Origin: Nemertoderma westbladi
Lineage: Eukaryota; Xenacoelomorpha; Nemertodermatida; Nemertodermatidae
Reading direction: 5' to 3'
DNA: 52,179 nucleotides
Assembly (NCBI GenBank): GCA_032718475.1
Contig: JAUCBJ010002212.1
Coordinates: 1 to 52,179 of the forward strand
Numbering within the stretch: the stretch's first letter is position 1; the number at the start of each line of letters is the position of its first letter. Positions 8,215-22,286 of this stretch are shown piece by piece. Below the pieces are notes generated by a model. The model was not told where the DNA came from and did no database searches. It saw nothing but the letters and a program-made list of their open reading frames with translations. The translations under genes were made by a program, and so were the position numbers.

Positions 8215-11200
8215 TTGAGGGAGAGGTCACCTAACCACACAACTCACTCTTATCCAACCAAATAATTGAGGGAGAGGTCACCTAACCACACAACTCACTC
8301 TTATCCAACCAAATAATTGAGGGAGAGGTCACCTAACCACACAACTCACTCTTATCCAACCAAATAATTGAGGGAGAGGTCACCTAACCACACAACTCAC
8401 TCTTATCCAACCAAATAATTGAGGGAGAGGTCACCTAACCACACAACTCACTCTTATCCAACCAAATAATTGAGGGAGAGGTCACCTAACCACACAACTC
8501 ACTCTTATCCAACCAAATAATTGAGGGAGAGGTCACCTAACCACACAACTCACTCTTATCCAACCAAATAATTGAGGGAGAGGTCACCTAACCACACAAC
8601 TCACTCTTATCCAACCAAATAATTGAGGGAGAGGTCACCTAACCACACAACTCACTCTTATCCAACCAAATAATTGAGGGAGAGGTCACCTAACCACACA
8701 ACTCACTCTTATCCAACCAAATAATTGAGGGAGAGGTCACCTAACCACACAACTCACTCTTATCCAACCAAATAATTGAGGGAGAGGTCACCTAACCACA
8801 CAACTCACTCTTATCCAACCAAATAATTGAGGGAGAGGTCACCTAACCACACAACTCACTCTTATCCAACCAAATAATTGAGGGAGAGGTCACCTAACCA
8901 CACAACTCACTCTTATCCAACCAAATAATTGAGGGAGAGGTCACCTAACCACACAACTCACTCTTATCCAACCAAATAATTGAGGGAGAGGTCACCTAAC
9001 CACACAACTCACTCTTATCCAACCAAATAATTGAGGGAGAGGTCACCTAACCACACAACTCACTCTTATCCAACCAAATAATTGAGGGAGAGGTCACCTA
9101 ACCACACAACTCACTCTTATCCAACCAAATAATTGAGGGAGAGGTCACCTAACCACACAACTCACTCTTATCCAACCAAATAATTGAGGGAGAGGTCACC
9201 TAACCACACAACTCACTCTTATCCAACCAAATAATTGAGGGAGAGGTCACCTAACCACACAACTCACTCTTATCCAACCAAATAATTGAGGGAGAGGTCA
9301 CCTAACCACACAACTCACTCTTATCCAACCAAATAATTGAGGGAGAGGTCACCTAACCACACAACTCACTCTTATCCAACCAAATAATTGAGGGAGAGGT
9401 CACCTAACCACACAACTCACTCTTATCCAACCAAATAATTGAGGGAGAGGTCACCTAACCACACAACTCACTCTTATCCAACCAAATAATTGAGGGAGAG
9501 GTCACCTAACCACACAACTCACTCTTATCCAACCAAATAATTGAGGGAGAGGTCACCTAACCACACAACTCACTCTTATCCAACCAAATAATTGAGGGAG
9601 AGGTCACCTAACCACACAACTCACTCTTATCCAACCAAATAATTGAGGGAGAGGTCACCTAACCACACAACTCACTCTTATCCAACCAAATAATTGAGGG
9701 AGAGGTCACCTAACCACACAACTCACTCTTATCCAACCAAATAATTGAGGGAGAGGTCACCTAACCACACAACTCACTCTTATCCAACCAAATAATTGAG
9801 GGAGAGGTCACCTAACCACACAACTCACTCTTATCCAACCAAATAATTGAGGGAGAGGTCACCTAACCACACAACTCACTCTTATCCAACCAAATAATTG
9901 AGGGAGAGGTCACCTAACCACACAACTCACTCTTATCCAACCAAATAATTGAGGGAGAGGTCACCTAACCACACAACTCACTCTTATCCAACCAAATAAT
10001 TGAGGGAGAGGTCACCTAACCACACAACTCACTCTTATCCAACCAAATAATTGAGGGAGAGGTCACCTAACCACACAACTCACTCTTATCCAACCAAATA
10101 ATTGAGGGAGAGGTCACCTAACCACACAACTCACTCTTATCCAACCAAATAATTGAGGGAGAGGTCACCTAACCACACAACTCACTCTTATCCAACCAAA
10201 TAATTGAGGGAGAGGTCACCTAACCACACAACTCACTCTTATCCAACCAAATAATTGAGGGAGAGGTCACCTAACCACACAACTCACTCTTATCCAACCA
10301 AATAATTGAGGGAGAGGTCACCTAACCACACAACTCACTCTTATCCAACCAAATAATTGAGGGAGAGGTCACCTAACCACACAACTCACTCTTATCCAAC
10401 CAAATAATTGAGGGAGAGGTCACCTAACCACACAACTCACTCTTATCCAACCAAATAATTGAGGGAGAGGTCACCTAACCACACAACTCACTCTTATCCA
10501 ACCAAATAATTGAGGGAGAGGTCACCTAACCACACAACTCACTCTTATCCAACCAAATAATTGAGGGAGAGGTCACCTAACCACACAACTCACTCTTATC
10601 CAACCAAATAATTGAGGGAGAGGTCACCTAACCACACAACTCACTCTTATCCAACCAAATAATTGAGGGAGAGGTCACCTAACCACACAACTCACTCTTA
10701 TCCAACCAAATAATTGAGGGAGAGGTCACCTAACCACACAACTCACTCTTATCCAACCAAATAATTGAGGGAGAGGTCACCTAACCACACAACTCACTCT
10801 TATCCAACCAAATAATTGAGGGAGAGGTCACCTAACCACACAACTCACTCTTATCCAACCAAATAATTGAGGGAGAGGTCACCTAACCACACAACTCACT
10901 CTTATCCAACCAAATAATTGAGGGAGAGGTCACCTAACCACACAACTCACTCTTATCCAACCAAATAATTGAGGGAGAGGTCACCTAACCACACAACTCA
11001 CTCTTATCCAACCAAATAATTGAGGGAGAGGTCACCTAACCACACAACTCACTCTTATCCAACCAAATAATTGAGGGAGAGGTCACCTAACCACACAACT
11101 CACTCTTATCCAACCAAATAATTGAGGGAGAGGTCACCTAACCACACAACTCACTCTTATCCAACCAAATAATTGAGGGAGAGGTCACCTAACCACACAA

Positions 11201-14200
11201 CTCACTCTTATCCAACCAAATAATTGAGGGAGAGGTCACCTAACCACACAACTCACTCTTATCCAACCAAATAATTGAGGGAGAGGTCACCTAACCACAC
11301 AACTCACTCTTATCCAACCAAATAATTGAGGGAGAGGTCACCTAACCACACAACTCACTCTTATCCAACCAAATAATTGAGGGAGAGGTCACCTAACCAC
11401 ACAACTCACTCTTATCCAACCAAATAATTGAGGGAGAGGTCACCTAACCACACAACTCACTCTTATCCAACCAAATAATTGAGGGAGAGGTCACCTAACC
11501 ACACAACTCACTCTTATCCAACCAAATAATTGAGGGAGAGGTCACCTAACCACACAACTCACTCTTATCCAACCAAATAATTGAGGGAGAGGTCACCTAA
11601 CCACACAACTCACTCTTATCCAACCAAATAATTGAGGGAGAGGTCACCTAACCACACAACTCACTCTTATCCAACCAAATAATTGAGGGAGAGGTCACCT
11701 AACCACACAACTCACTCTTATCCAACCAAATAATTGAGGGAGAGGTCACCTAACCACACAACTCACTCTTATCCAACCAAATAATTGAGGGAGAGGTCAC
11801 CTAACCACACAACTCACTCTTATCCAACCAAATAATTGAGGGAGAGGTCACCTAACCACACAACTCACTCTTATCCAACCAAATAATTGAGGGAGAGGTC
11901 ACCTAACCACACAACTCACTCTTATCCAACCAAATAATTGAGGGAGAGGTCACCTAACCACACAACTCACTCTTATCCAACCAAATAATTGAGGGAGAGG
12001 TCACCTAACCACACAACTCACTCTTATCCAACCAAATAATTGAGGGAGAGGTCACCTAACCACACAACTCACTCTTATCCAACCAAATAATTGAGGGAGA
12101 GGTCACCTAACCACACAACTCACTCTTATCCAACCAAATAATTGAGGGAGAGGTCACCTAACCACACAACTCACTCTTATCCAACCAAATAATTGAGGGA
12201 GAGGTCACCTAACCACACAACTCACTCTTATCCAACCAAATAATTGAGGGAGAGGTCACCTAACCACACAACTCACTCTTATCCAACCAAATAATTGAGG
12301 GAGAGGTCACCTAACCACACAACTCACTCTTATCCAACCAAATAATTGAGGGAGAGGTCACCTAACCACACAACTCACTCTTATCCAACCAAATAATTGA
12401 GGGAGAGGTCACCTAACCACACAACTCACTCTTATCCAACCAAATAATTGAGGGAGAGGTCACCTAACCACACAACTCACTCTTATCCAACCAAATAATT
12501 GAGGGAGAGGTCACCTAACCACACAACTCACTCTTATCCAACCAAATAATTGAGGGAGAGGTCACCTAACCACACAACTCACTCTTATCCAACCAAATAA
12601 TTGAGGGAGAGGTCACCTAACCACACAACTCACTCTTATCCAACCAAATAATTGAGGGAGAGGTCACCTAACCACACAACTCACTCTTATCCAACCAAAT
12701 AATTGAGGGAGAGGTCACCTAACCACACAACTCACTCTTATCCAACCAAATAATTGAGGGAGAGGTCACCTAACCACACAACTCACTCTTATCCAACCAA
12801 ATAATTGAGGGAGAGGTCACCTAACCACACAACTCACTCTTATCCAACCAAATAATTGAGGGAGAGGTCACCTAACCACACAACTCACTCTTATCCAACC
12901 AAATAATTGAGGGAGAGGTCACCTAACCACACAACTCACTCTTATCCAACCAAATAATTGAGGGAGAGGTCACCTAACCACACAACTCACTCTTATCCAA
13001 CCAAATAATTGAGGGAGAGGTCACCTAACCACACAACTCACTCTTATCCAACCAAATAATTGAGGGAGAGGTCACCTAACCACACAACTCACTCTTATCC
13101 AACCAAATAATTGAGGGAGAGGTCACCTAACCACACAACTCACTCTTATCCAACCAAATAATTGAGGGAGAGGTCACCTAACCACACAACTCACTCTTAT
13201 CCAACCAAATAATTGAGGGAGAGGTCACCTAACCACACAACTCACTCTTATCCAACCAAATAATTGAGGGAGAGGTCACCTAACCACACAACTCACTCTT
13301 ATCCAACCAAATAATTGAGGGAGAGGTCACCTAACCACACAACTCACTCTTATCCAACCAAATAATTGAGGGAGAGGTCACCTAACCACACAACTCACTC
13401 TTATCCAACCAAATAATTGAGGGAGAGGTCACCTAACCACACAACTCACTCTTATCCAACCAAATAATTGAGGGAGAGGTCACCTAACCACACAACTCAC
13501 TCTTATCCAACCAAATAATTGAGGGAGAGGTCACCTAACCACACAACTCACTCTTATCCAACCAAATAATTGAGGGAGAGGTCACCTAACCACACAACTC
13601 ACTCTTATCCAACCAAATAATTGAGGGAGAGGTCACCTAACCACACAACTCACTCTTATCCAACCAAATAATTGAGGGAGAGGTCACCTAACCACACAAC
13701 TCACTCTTATCCAACCAAATAATTGAGGGAGAGGTCACCTAACCACACAACTCACTCTTATCCAACCAAATAATTGAGGGAGAGGTCACCTAACCACACA
13801 ACTCACTCTTATCCAACCAAATAATTGAGGGAGAGGTCACCTAACCACACAACTCACTCTTATCCAACCAAATAATTGAGGGAGAGGTCACCTAACCACA
13901 CAACTCACTCTTATCCAACCAAATAATTGAGGGAGAGGTCACCTAACCACACAACTCACTCTTATCCAACCAAATAATTGAGGGAGAGGTCACCTAACCA
14001 CACAACTCACTCTTATCCAACCAAATAATTGAGGGAGAGGTCACCTAACCACACAACTCACTCTTATCCAACCAAATAATTGAGGGAGAGGTCACCTAAC
14101 CACACAACTCACTCTTATCCAACCAAATAATTGAGGGAGAGGTCACCTAACCACACAACTCACTCTTATCCAACCAAATAATTGAGGGAGAGGTCACCTA

Positions 14201-17200
14201 ACCACACAACTCACTCTTATCCAACCAAATAATTGAGGGAGAGGTCACCTAACCACACAACTCACTCTTATCCAACCAAATAATTGAGGGAGAGGTCACC
14301 TAACCACACAACTCACTCTTATCCAACCAAATAATTGAGGGAGAGGTCACCTAACCACACAACTCACTCTTATCCAACCAAATAATTGAGGGAGAGGTCA
14401 CCTAACCACACAACTCACTCTTATCCAACCAAATAATTGAGGGAGAGGTCACCTAACCACACAACTCACTCTTATCCAACCAAATAATTGAGGGAGAGGT
14501 CACCTAACCACACAACTCACTCTTATCCAACCAAATAATTGAGGGAGAGGTCACCTAACCACACAACTCACTCTTATCCAACCAAATAATTGAGGGAGAG
14601 GTCACCTAACCACACAACTCACTCTTATCCAACCAAATAATTGAGGGAGAGGTCACCTAACCACACAACTCACTCTTATCCAACCAAATAATTGAGGGAG
14701 AGGTCACCTAACCACACAACTCACTCTTATCCAACCAAATAATTGAGGGAGAGGTCACCTAACCACACAACTCACTCTTATCCAACCAAATAATTGAGGG
14801 AGAGGTCACCTAACCACACAACTCACTCTTATCCAACCAAATAATTGAGGGAGAGGTCACCTAACCACACAACTCACTCTTATCCAACCAAATAATTGAG
14901 GGAGAGGTCACCTAACCACACAACTCACTCTTATCCAACCAAATAATTGAGGGAGAGGTCACCTAACCACACAACTCACTCTTATCCAACCAAATAATTG
15001 AGGGAGAGGTCACCTAACCACACAACTCACTCTTATCCAACCAAATAATTGAGGGAGAGGTCACCTAACCACACAACTCACTCTTATCCAACCAAATAAT
15101 TGAGGGAGAGGTCACCTAACCACACAACTCACTCTTATCCAACCAAATAATTGAGGGAGAGGTCACCTAACCACACAACTCACTCTTATCCAACCAAATA
15201 ATTGAGGGAGAGGTCACCTAACCACACAACTCACTCTTATCCAACCAAATAATTGAGGGAGAGGTCACCTAACCACACAACTCACTCTTATCCAACCAAA
15301 TAATTGAGGGAGAGGTCACCTAACCACACAACTCACTCTTATCCAACCAAATAATTGAGGGAGAGGTCACCTAACCACACAACTCACTCTTATCCAACCA
15401 AATAATTGAGGGAGAGGTCACCTAACCACACAACTCACTCTTATCCAACCAAATAATTGAGGGAGAGGTCACCTAACCACACAACTCACTCTTATCCAAC
15501 CAAATAATTGAGGGAGAGGTCACCTAACCACACAACTCACTCTTATCCAACCAAATAATTGAGGGAGAGGTCACCTAACCACACAACTCACTCTTATCCA
15601 ACCAAATAATTGAGGGAGAGGTCACCTAACCACACAACTCACTCTTATCCAACCAAATAATTGAGGGAGAGGTCACCTAACCACACAACTCACTCTTATC
15701 CAACCAAATAATTGAGGGAGAGGTCACCTAACCACACAACTCACTCTTATCCAACCAAATAATTGAGGGAGAGGTCACCTAACCACACAACTCACTCTTA
15801 TCCAACCAAATAATTGAGGGAGAGGTCACCTAACCACACAACTCACTCTTATCCAACCAAATAATTGAGGGAGAGGTCACCTAACCACACAACTCACTCT
15901 TATCCAACCAAATAATTGAGGGAGAGGTCACCTAACCACACAACTCACTCTTATCCAACCAAATAATTGAGGGAGAGGTCACCTAACCACACAACTCACT
16001 CTTATCCAACCAAATAATTGAGGGAGAGGTCACCTAACCACACAACTCACTCTTATCCAACCAAATAATTGAGGGAGAGGTCACCTAACCACACAACTCA
16101 CTCTTATCCAACCAAATAATTGAGGGAGAGGTCACCTAACCACACAACTCACTCTTATCCAACCAAATAATTGAGGGAGAGGTCACCTAACCACACAACT
16201 CACTCTTATCCAACCAAATAATTGAGGGAGAGGTCACCTAACCACACAACTCACTCTTATCCAACCAAATAATTGAGGGAGAGGTCACCTAACCACACAA
16301 CTCACTCTTATCCAACCAAATAATTGAGGGAGAGGTCACCTAACCACACAACTCACTCTTATCCAACCAAATAATTGAGGGAGAGGTCACCTAACCACAC
16401 AACTCACTCTTATCCAACCAAATAATTGAGGGAGAGGTCACCTAACCACACAACTCACTCTTATCCAACCAAATAATTGAGGGAGAGGTCACCTAACCAC
16501 ACAACTCACTCTTATCCAACCAAATAATTGAGGGAGAGGTCACCTAACCACACAACTCACTCTTATCCAACCAAATAATTGAGGGAGAGGTCACCTAACC
16601 ACACAACTCACTCTTATCCAACCAAATAATTGAGGGAGAGGTCACCTAACCACACAACTCACTCTTATCCAACCAAATAATTGAGGGAGAGGTCACCTAA
16701 CCACACAACTCACTCTTATCCAACCAAATAATTGAGGGAGAGGTCACCTAACCACACAACTCACTCTTATCCAACCAAATAATTGAGGGAGAGGTCACCT
16801 AACCACACAACTCACTCTTATCCAACCAAATAATTGAGGGAGAGGTCACCTAACCACACAACTCACTCTTATCCAACCAAATAATTGAGGGAGAGGTCAC
16901 CTAACCACACAACTCACTCTTATCCAACCAAATAATTGAGGGAGAGGTCACCTAACCACACAACTCACTCTTATCCAACCAAATAATTGAGGGAGAGGTC
17001 ACCTAACCACACAACTCACTCTTATCCAACCAAATAATTGAGGGAGAGGTCACCTAACCACACAACTCACTCTTATCCAACCAAATAATTGAGGGAGAGG
17101 TCACCTAACCACACAACTCACTCTTATCCAACCAAATAATTGAGGGAGAGGTCACCTAACCACACAACTCACTCTTATCCAACCAAATAATTGAGGGAGA

Positions 17201-17853
17201 GGTCACCTAACCACACAACTCACTCTTATCCAACCAAATAATTGAGGGAGAGGTCACCTAACCACACAACTCACTCTTATCCAACCAAATAATTGAGGGA
17301 GAGGTCACCTAACCACACAACTCACTCTTATCCAACCAAATAATTGAGGGAGAGGTCACCTAACCACACAACTCACTCTTATCCAACCAAATAATTGAGG
17401 GAGAGGTCACCTAACCACACAACTCACTCTTATCCAACCAAATAATTGAGGGAGAGGTCACCTAACCACACAACTCACTCTTATCCAACCAAATAATTGA
17501 GGGAGAGGTCACCTAACCACACAACTCACTCTTATCCAACCAAATAATTGAGGGAGAGGTCACCTAACCACACAACTCACTCTTATCCAACCAAATAATT
17601 GAGGGAGAGGTCACCTAACCACACAACTCACTCTTATCCAACCAAATAATTGAGGGAGAGGTCACCTAACCACACAACTCACTCTTATCCAACCAAATAA
17701 TTGAGGGAGAGGTCACCTAACCACACAACTCACTCTTATCCAACCAAATAATTGAGGGAGAGGTCACCTAACCACACAACTCACTCTTATCCAACCAAAT
17801 AATTGAGGGAGAGGTCACCTAACCACACAACTCACTCTTATCCAACCAAATAA
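8215..17853 (+). repeat. Satellite block 2: 189 uniform 51-bp units
   Basis: From 8215 to the first substitution near 17855 (TTGAGG to TCGAGG) the distance is exactly 189 x 51 bp, and I see no variant by eye. It is bounded by a 50-bp unit on the left and the TCGAGG unit on the right. Such uniformity over 9.6 kb suggests very recent amplification. It could also be inflated or smoothed by assembly and consensus polishing. Confidence 0.85.
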
Positions 17854-19073
17854 TCGAGGGAGAGGTCACCTAACCACACAACTCACTCTTATCCAACCAA
17901 ATAATTGAGGGAGAGGTCACCTAACCACACAACTCACTCTTATCCAACCAAATAATTGAGGGAGAGGTCACCTAACCACACAACTCACTCTTATCCAACC
18001 AAATAATTGAGGGAGAGGTCACCTAACCACACAACTCACTCTTATCCAACCAAATAATTGAGGGAGAGGTCACCTAACCACACAACTCACTCTTATCCAA
18101 CCAAATAATTGAGGGAGAGGTCACCTAACCACACAACTCACTCTTATCCAACCAAATAATCGAGGGGAGAGGTCACCTAACCACACAACTCACTCTTATC
18201 CAACCAAATAATTGAGGGAGAGGTCACCTAACCACACAACTCACTCTTATCCAACCAAATAATTGAGGGAGAGGTCACCTAACCACACAACTCACTCTTA
18301 TCCAACCAAATAATTGAGGGAGAGGTCACCTAACCACACAACTCACTCTTATCCAACCAAATAATTGAGGGAGAGGTCACCTAACCACACAACTCACTCT
18401 TATCCAACCAAATAATTGAGGGAGAGGTCACCTAACCACACAACTCACTCTTATCCAACCAAATTGAGGAGAGGTCACCTAACCACACAACTCACTCTTA
18501 TCCAACCAAATAATTGAGGGAGAGGTCACCTAACCACACAACTCACTCTTATCCAACCAAATAATTGAGGGAGAGGTCACCTAACCACACAACTCACTCT
18601 TATCCAACCAAATAATTGAGGGAGAGGTCACCTAACCACACAACTCACTCTTATCCAACCAAATAATTGAGGGAGAGGTCACCTAACCACACAACTCACT
18701 CTTATCCAACCAAATAATTGAGGGAGAGGTCACCTAACCACACAACTCACTCTTATCCAACCAAATAATTGAGGGAGAGGTCACCTAACCACACAACTCA
18801 CTCTTATCCAACCAAATAATTGAGGGAGAGGTCACCTAACCACACAACTCACTCTTATCCAACCAAATAATTGAGGGAGAGGTCACCTAACCACACAACT
18901 CACTCTTATCCAACCAAATAATTGAGGGAGAGGTCACCTAACCACACAACTCACTCTTATCCAACCAAATAATTGAGGGAGAGGTCACCTAACCACACAA
19001 CTCACTCTTATCCAACCAAATAATTGAGGGAGAGGTCACCTAACCACACAACTCACTCTTATCCAACCAATAA
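17854..19073 (+). repeat. Satellite block 3: sparse variants between uniform blocks
   Basis: Mostly 51-bp units with rare private changes: TCGAGG near 17855, TCGAGGGG (a 52-bp unit) near 18161, a 47-bp unit with AAATTGAGG minus one G near 18463, and a 50-bp unit near 19070. The TCGAGG variants create the only CpG dinucleotides I noticed in the array. Confidence 0.8.
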
Positions 19074-22000
19074 TTGAGGGAGAGGTCACCTAACCACACA
19101 ACTCACTCTTATCCAACCAAATAATTGAGGGAGAGGTCACCTAACCACACAACTCACTCTTATCCAACCAAATAATTGAGGGAGAGGTCACCTAACCACA
19201 CAACTCACTCTTATCCAACCAAATAATTGAGGGAGAGGTCACCTAACCACACAACTCACTCTTATCCAACCAAATAATTGAGGGAGAGGTCACCTAACCA
19301 CACAACTCACTCTTATCCAACCAAATAATTGAGGGAGAGGTCACCTAACCACACAACTCACTCTTATCCAACCAAATAATTGAGGGAGAGGTCACCTAAC
19401 CACACAACTCACTCTTATCCAACCAAATAATTGAGGGAGAGGTCACCTAACCACACAACTCACTCTTATCCAACCAAATAATTGAGGGAGAGGTCACCTA
19501 ACCACACAACTCACTCTTATCCAACCAAATAATTGAGGGAGAGGTCACCTAACCACACAACTCACTCTTATCCAACCAAATAATTGAGGGAGAGGTCACC
19601 TAACCACACAACTCACTCTTATCCAACCAAATAATTGAGGGAGAGGTCACCTAACCACACAACTCACTCTTATCCAACCAAATAATTGAGGGAGAGGTCA
19701 CCTAACCACACAACTCACTCTTATCCAACCAAATAATTGAGGGAGAGGTCACCTAACCACACAACTCACTCTTATCCAACCAAATAATTGAGGGAGAGGT
19801 CACCTAACCACACAACTCACTCTTATCCAACCAAATAATTGAGGGAGAGGTCACCTAACCACACAACTCACTCTTATCCAACCAAATAATTGAGGGAGAG
19901 GTCACCTAACCACACAACTCACTCTTATCCAACCAAATAATTGAGGGAGAGGTCACCTAACCACACAACTCACTCTTATCCAACCAAATAATTGAGGGAG
20001 AGGTCACCTAACCACACAACTCACTCTTATCCAACCAAATAATTGAGGGAGAGGTCACCTAACCACACAACTCACTCTTATCCAACCAAATAATTGAGGG
20101 AGAGGTCACCTAACCACACAACTCACTCTTATCCAACCAAATAATTGAGGGAGAGGTCACCTAACCACACAACTCACTCTTATCCAACCAAATAATTGAG
20201 GGAGAGGTCACCTAACCACACAACTCACTCTTATCCAACCAAATAATTGAGGGAGAGGTCACCTAACCACACAACTCACTCTTATCCAACCAAATAATTG
20301 AGGGAGAGGTCACCTAACCACACAACTCACTCTTATCCAACCAAATAATTGAGGGAGAGGTCACCTAACCACACAACTCACTCTTATCCAACCAAATAAT
20401 TGAGGGAGAGGTCACCTAACCACACAACTCACTCTTATCCAACCAAATAATTGAGGGAGAGGTCACCTAACCACACAACTCACTCTTATCCAACCAAATA
20501 ATTGAGGGAGAGGTCACCTAACCACACAACTCACTCTTATCCAACCAAATAATTGAGGGAGAGGTCACCTAACCACACAACTCACTCTTATCCAACCAAA
20601 TAATTGAGGGAGAGGTCACCTAACCACACAACTCACTCTTATCCAACCAAATAATTGAGGGAGAGGTCACCTAACCACACAACTCACTCTTATCCAACCA
20701 AATAATTGAGGGAGAGGTCACCTAACCACACAACTCACTCTTATCCAACCAAATAATTGAGGGAGAGGTCACCTAACCACACAACTCACTCTTATCCAAC
20801 CAAATAATTGAGGGAGAGGTCACCTAACCACACAACTCACTCTTATCCAACCAAATAATTGAGGGAGAGGTCACCTAACCACACAACTCACTCTTATCCA
20901 ACCAAATAATTGAGGGAGAGGTCACCTAACCACACAACTCACTCTTATCCAACCAAATAATTGAGGGAGAGGTCACCTAACCACACAACTCACTCTTATC
21001 CAACCAAATAATTGAGGGAGAGGTCACCTAACCACACAACTCACTCTTATCCAACCAAATAATTGAGGGAGAGGTCACCTAACCACACAACTCACTCTTA
21101 TCCAACCAAATAATTGAGGGAGAGGTCACCTAACCACACAACTCACTCTTATCCAACCAAATAATTGAGGGAGAGGTCACCTAACCACACAACTCACTCT
21201 TATCCAACCAAATAATTGAGGGAGAGGTCACCTAACCACACAACTCACTCTTATCCAACCAAATAATTGAGGGAGAGGTCACCTAACCACACAACTCACT
21301 CTTATCCAACCAAATAATTGAGGGAGAGGTCACCTAACCACACAACTCACTCTTATCCAACCAAATAATTGAGGGAGAGGTCACCTAACCACACAACTCA
21401 CTCTTATCCAACCAAATAATTGAGGGAGAGGTCACCTAACCACACAACTCACTCTTATCCAACCAAATAATTGAGGGAGAGGTCACCTAACCACACAACT
21501 CACTCTTATCCAACCAAATAATTGAGGGAGAGGTCACCTAACCACACAACTCACTCTTATCCAACCAAATAATTGAGGGAGAGGTCACCTAACCACACAA
21601 CTCACTCTTATCCAACCAAATAATTGAGGGAGAGGTCACCTAACCACACAACTCACTCTTATCCAACCAAATAATTGAGGGAGAGGTCACCTAACCACAC
21701 AACTCACTCTTATCCAACCAAATAATTGAGGGAGAGGTCACCTAACCACACAACTCACTCTTATCCAACCAAATAATTGAGGGAGAGGTCACCTAACCAC
21801 ACAACTCACTCTTATCCAACCAAATAATTGAGGGAGAGGTCACCTAACCACACAACTCACTCTTATCCAACCAAATAATTGAGGGAGAGGTCACCTAACC
21901 ACACAACTCACTCTTATCCAACCAAATAATTGAGGGAGAGGTCACCTAACCACACAACTCACTCTTATCCAACCAAATAATTGAGGGAGAGGTCACCTAA

Positions 22001-22286
22001 CCACACAACTCACTCTTATCCAACCAAATAATTGAGGGAGAGGTCACCTAACCACACAACTCACTCTTATCCAACCAAATAATTGAGGGAGAGGTCACCT
22101 AACCACACAACTCACTCTTATCCAACCAAATAATTGAGGGAGAGGTCACCTAACCACACAACTCACTCTTATCCAACCAAATAATTGAGGGAGAGGTCAC
22201 CTAACCACACAACTCACTCTTATCCAACCAAATAATTGAGGGAGAGGTCACCTAACCACACAACTCACTCTTATCCAACCAAATAA
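19074..22286 (+). repeat. Satellite block 4: 63 uniform 51-bp units
   Basis: The interval is exactly 63 x 51 bp and no variant is visible. It ends at the first 48-bp unit (linker AAATTGAGG, about 22331-22340), after which variants become frequent. Confidence 0.8.
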
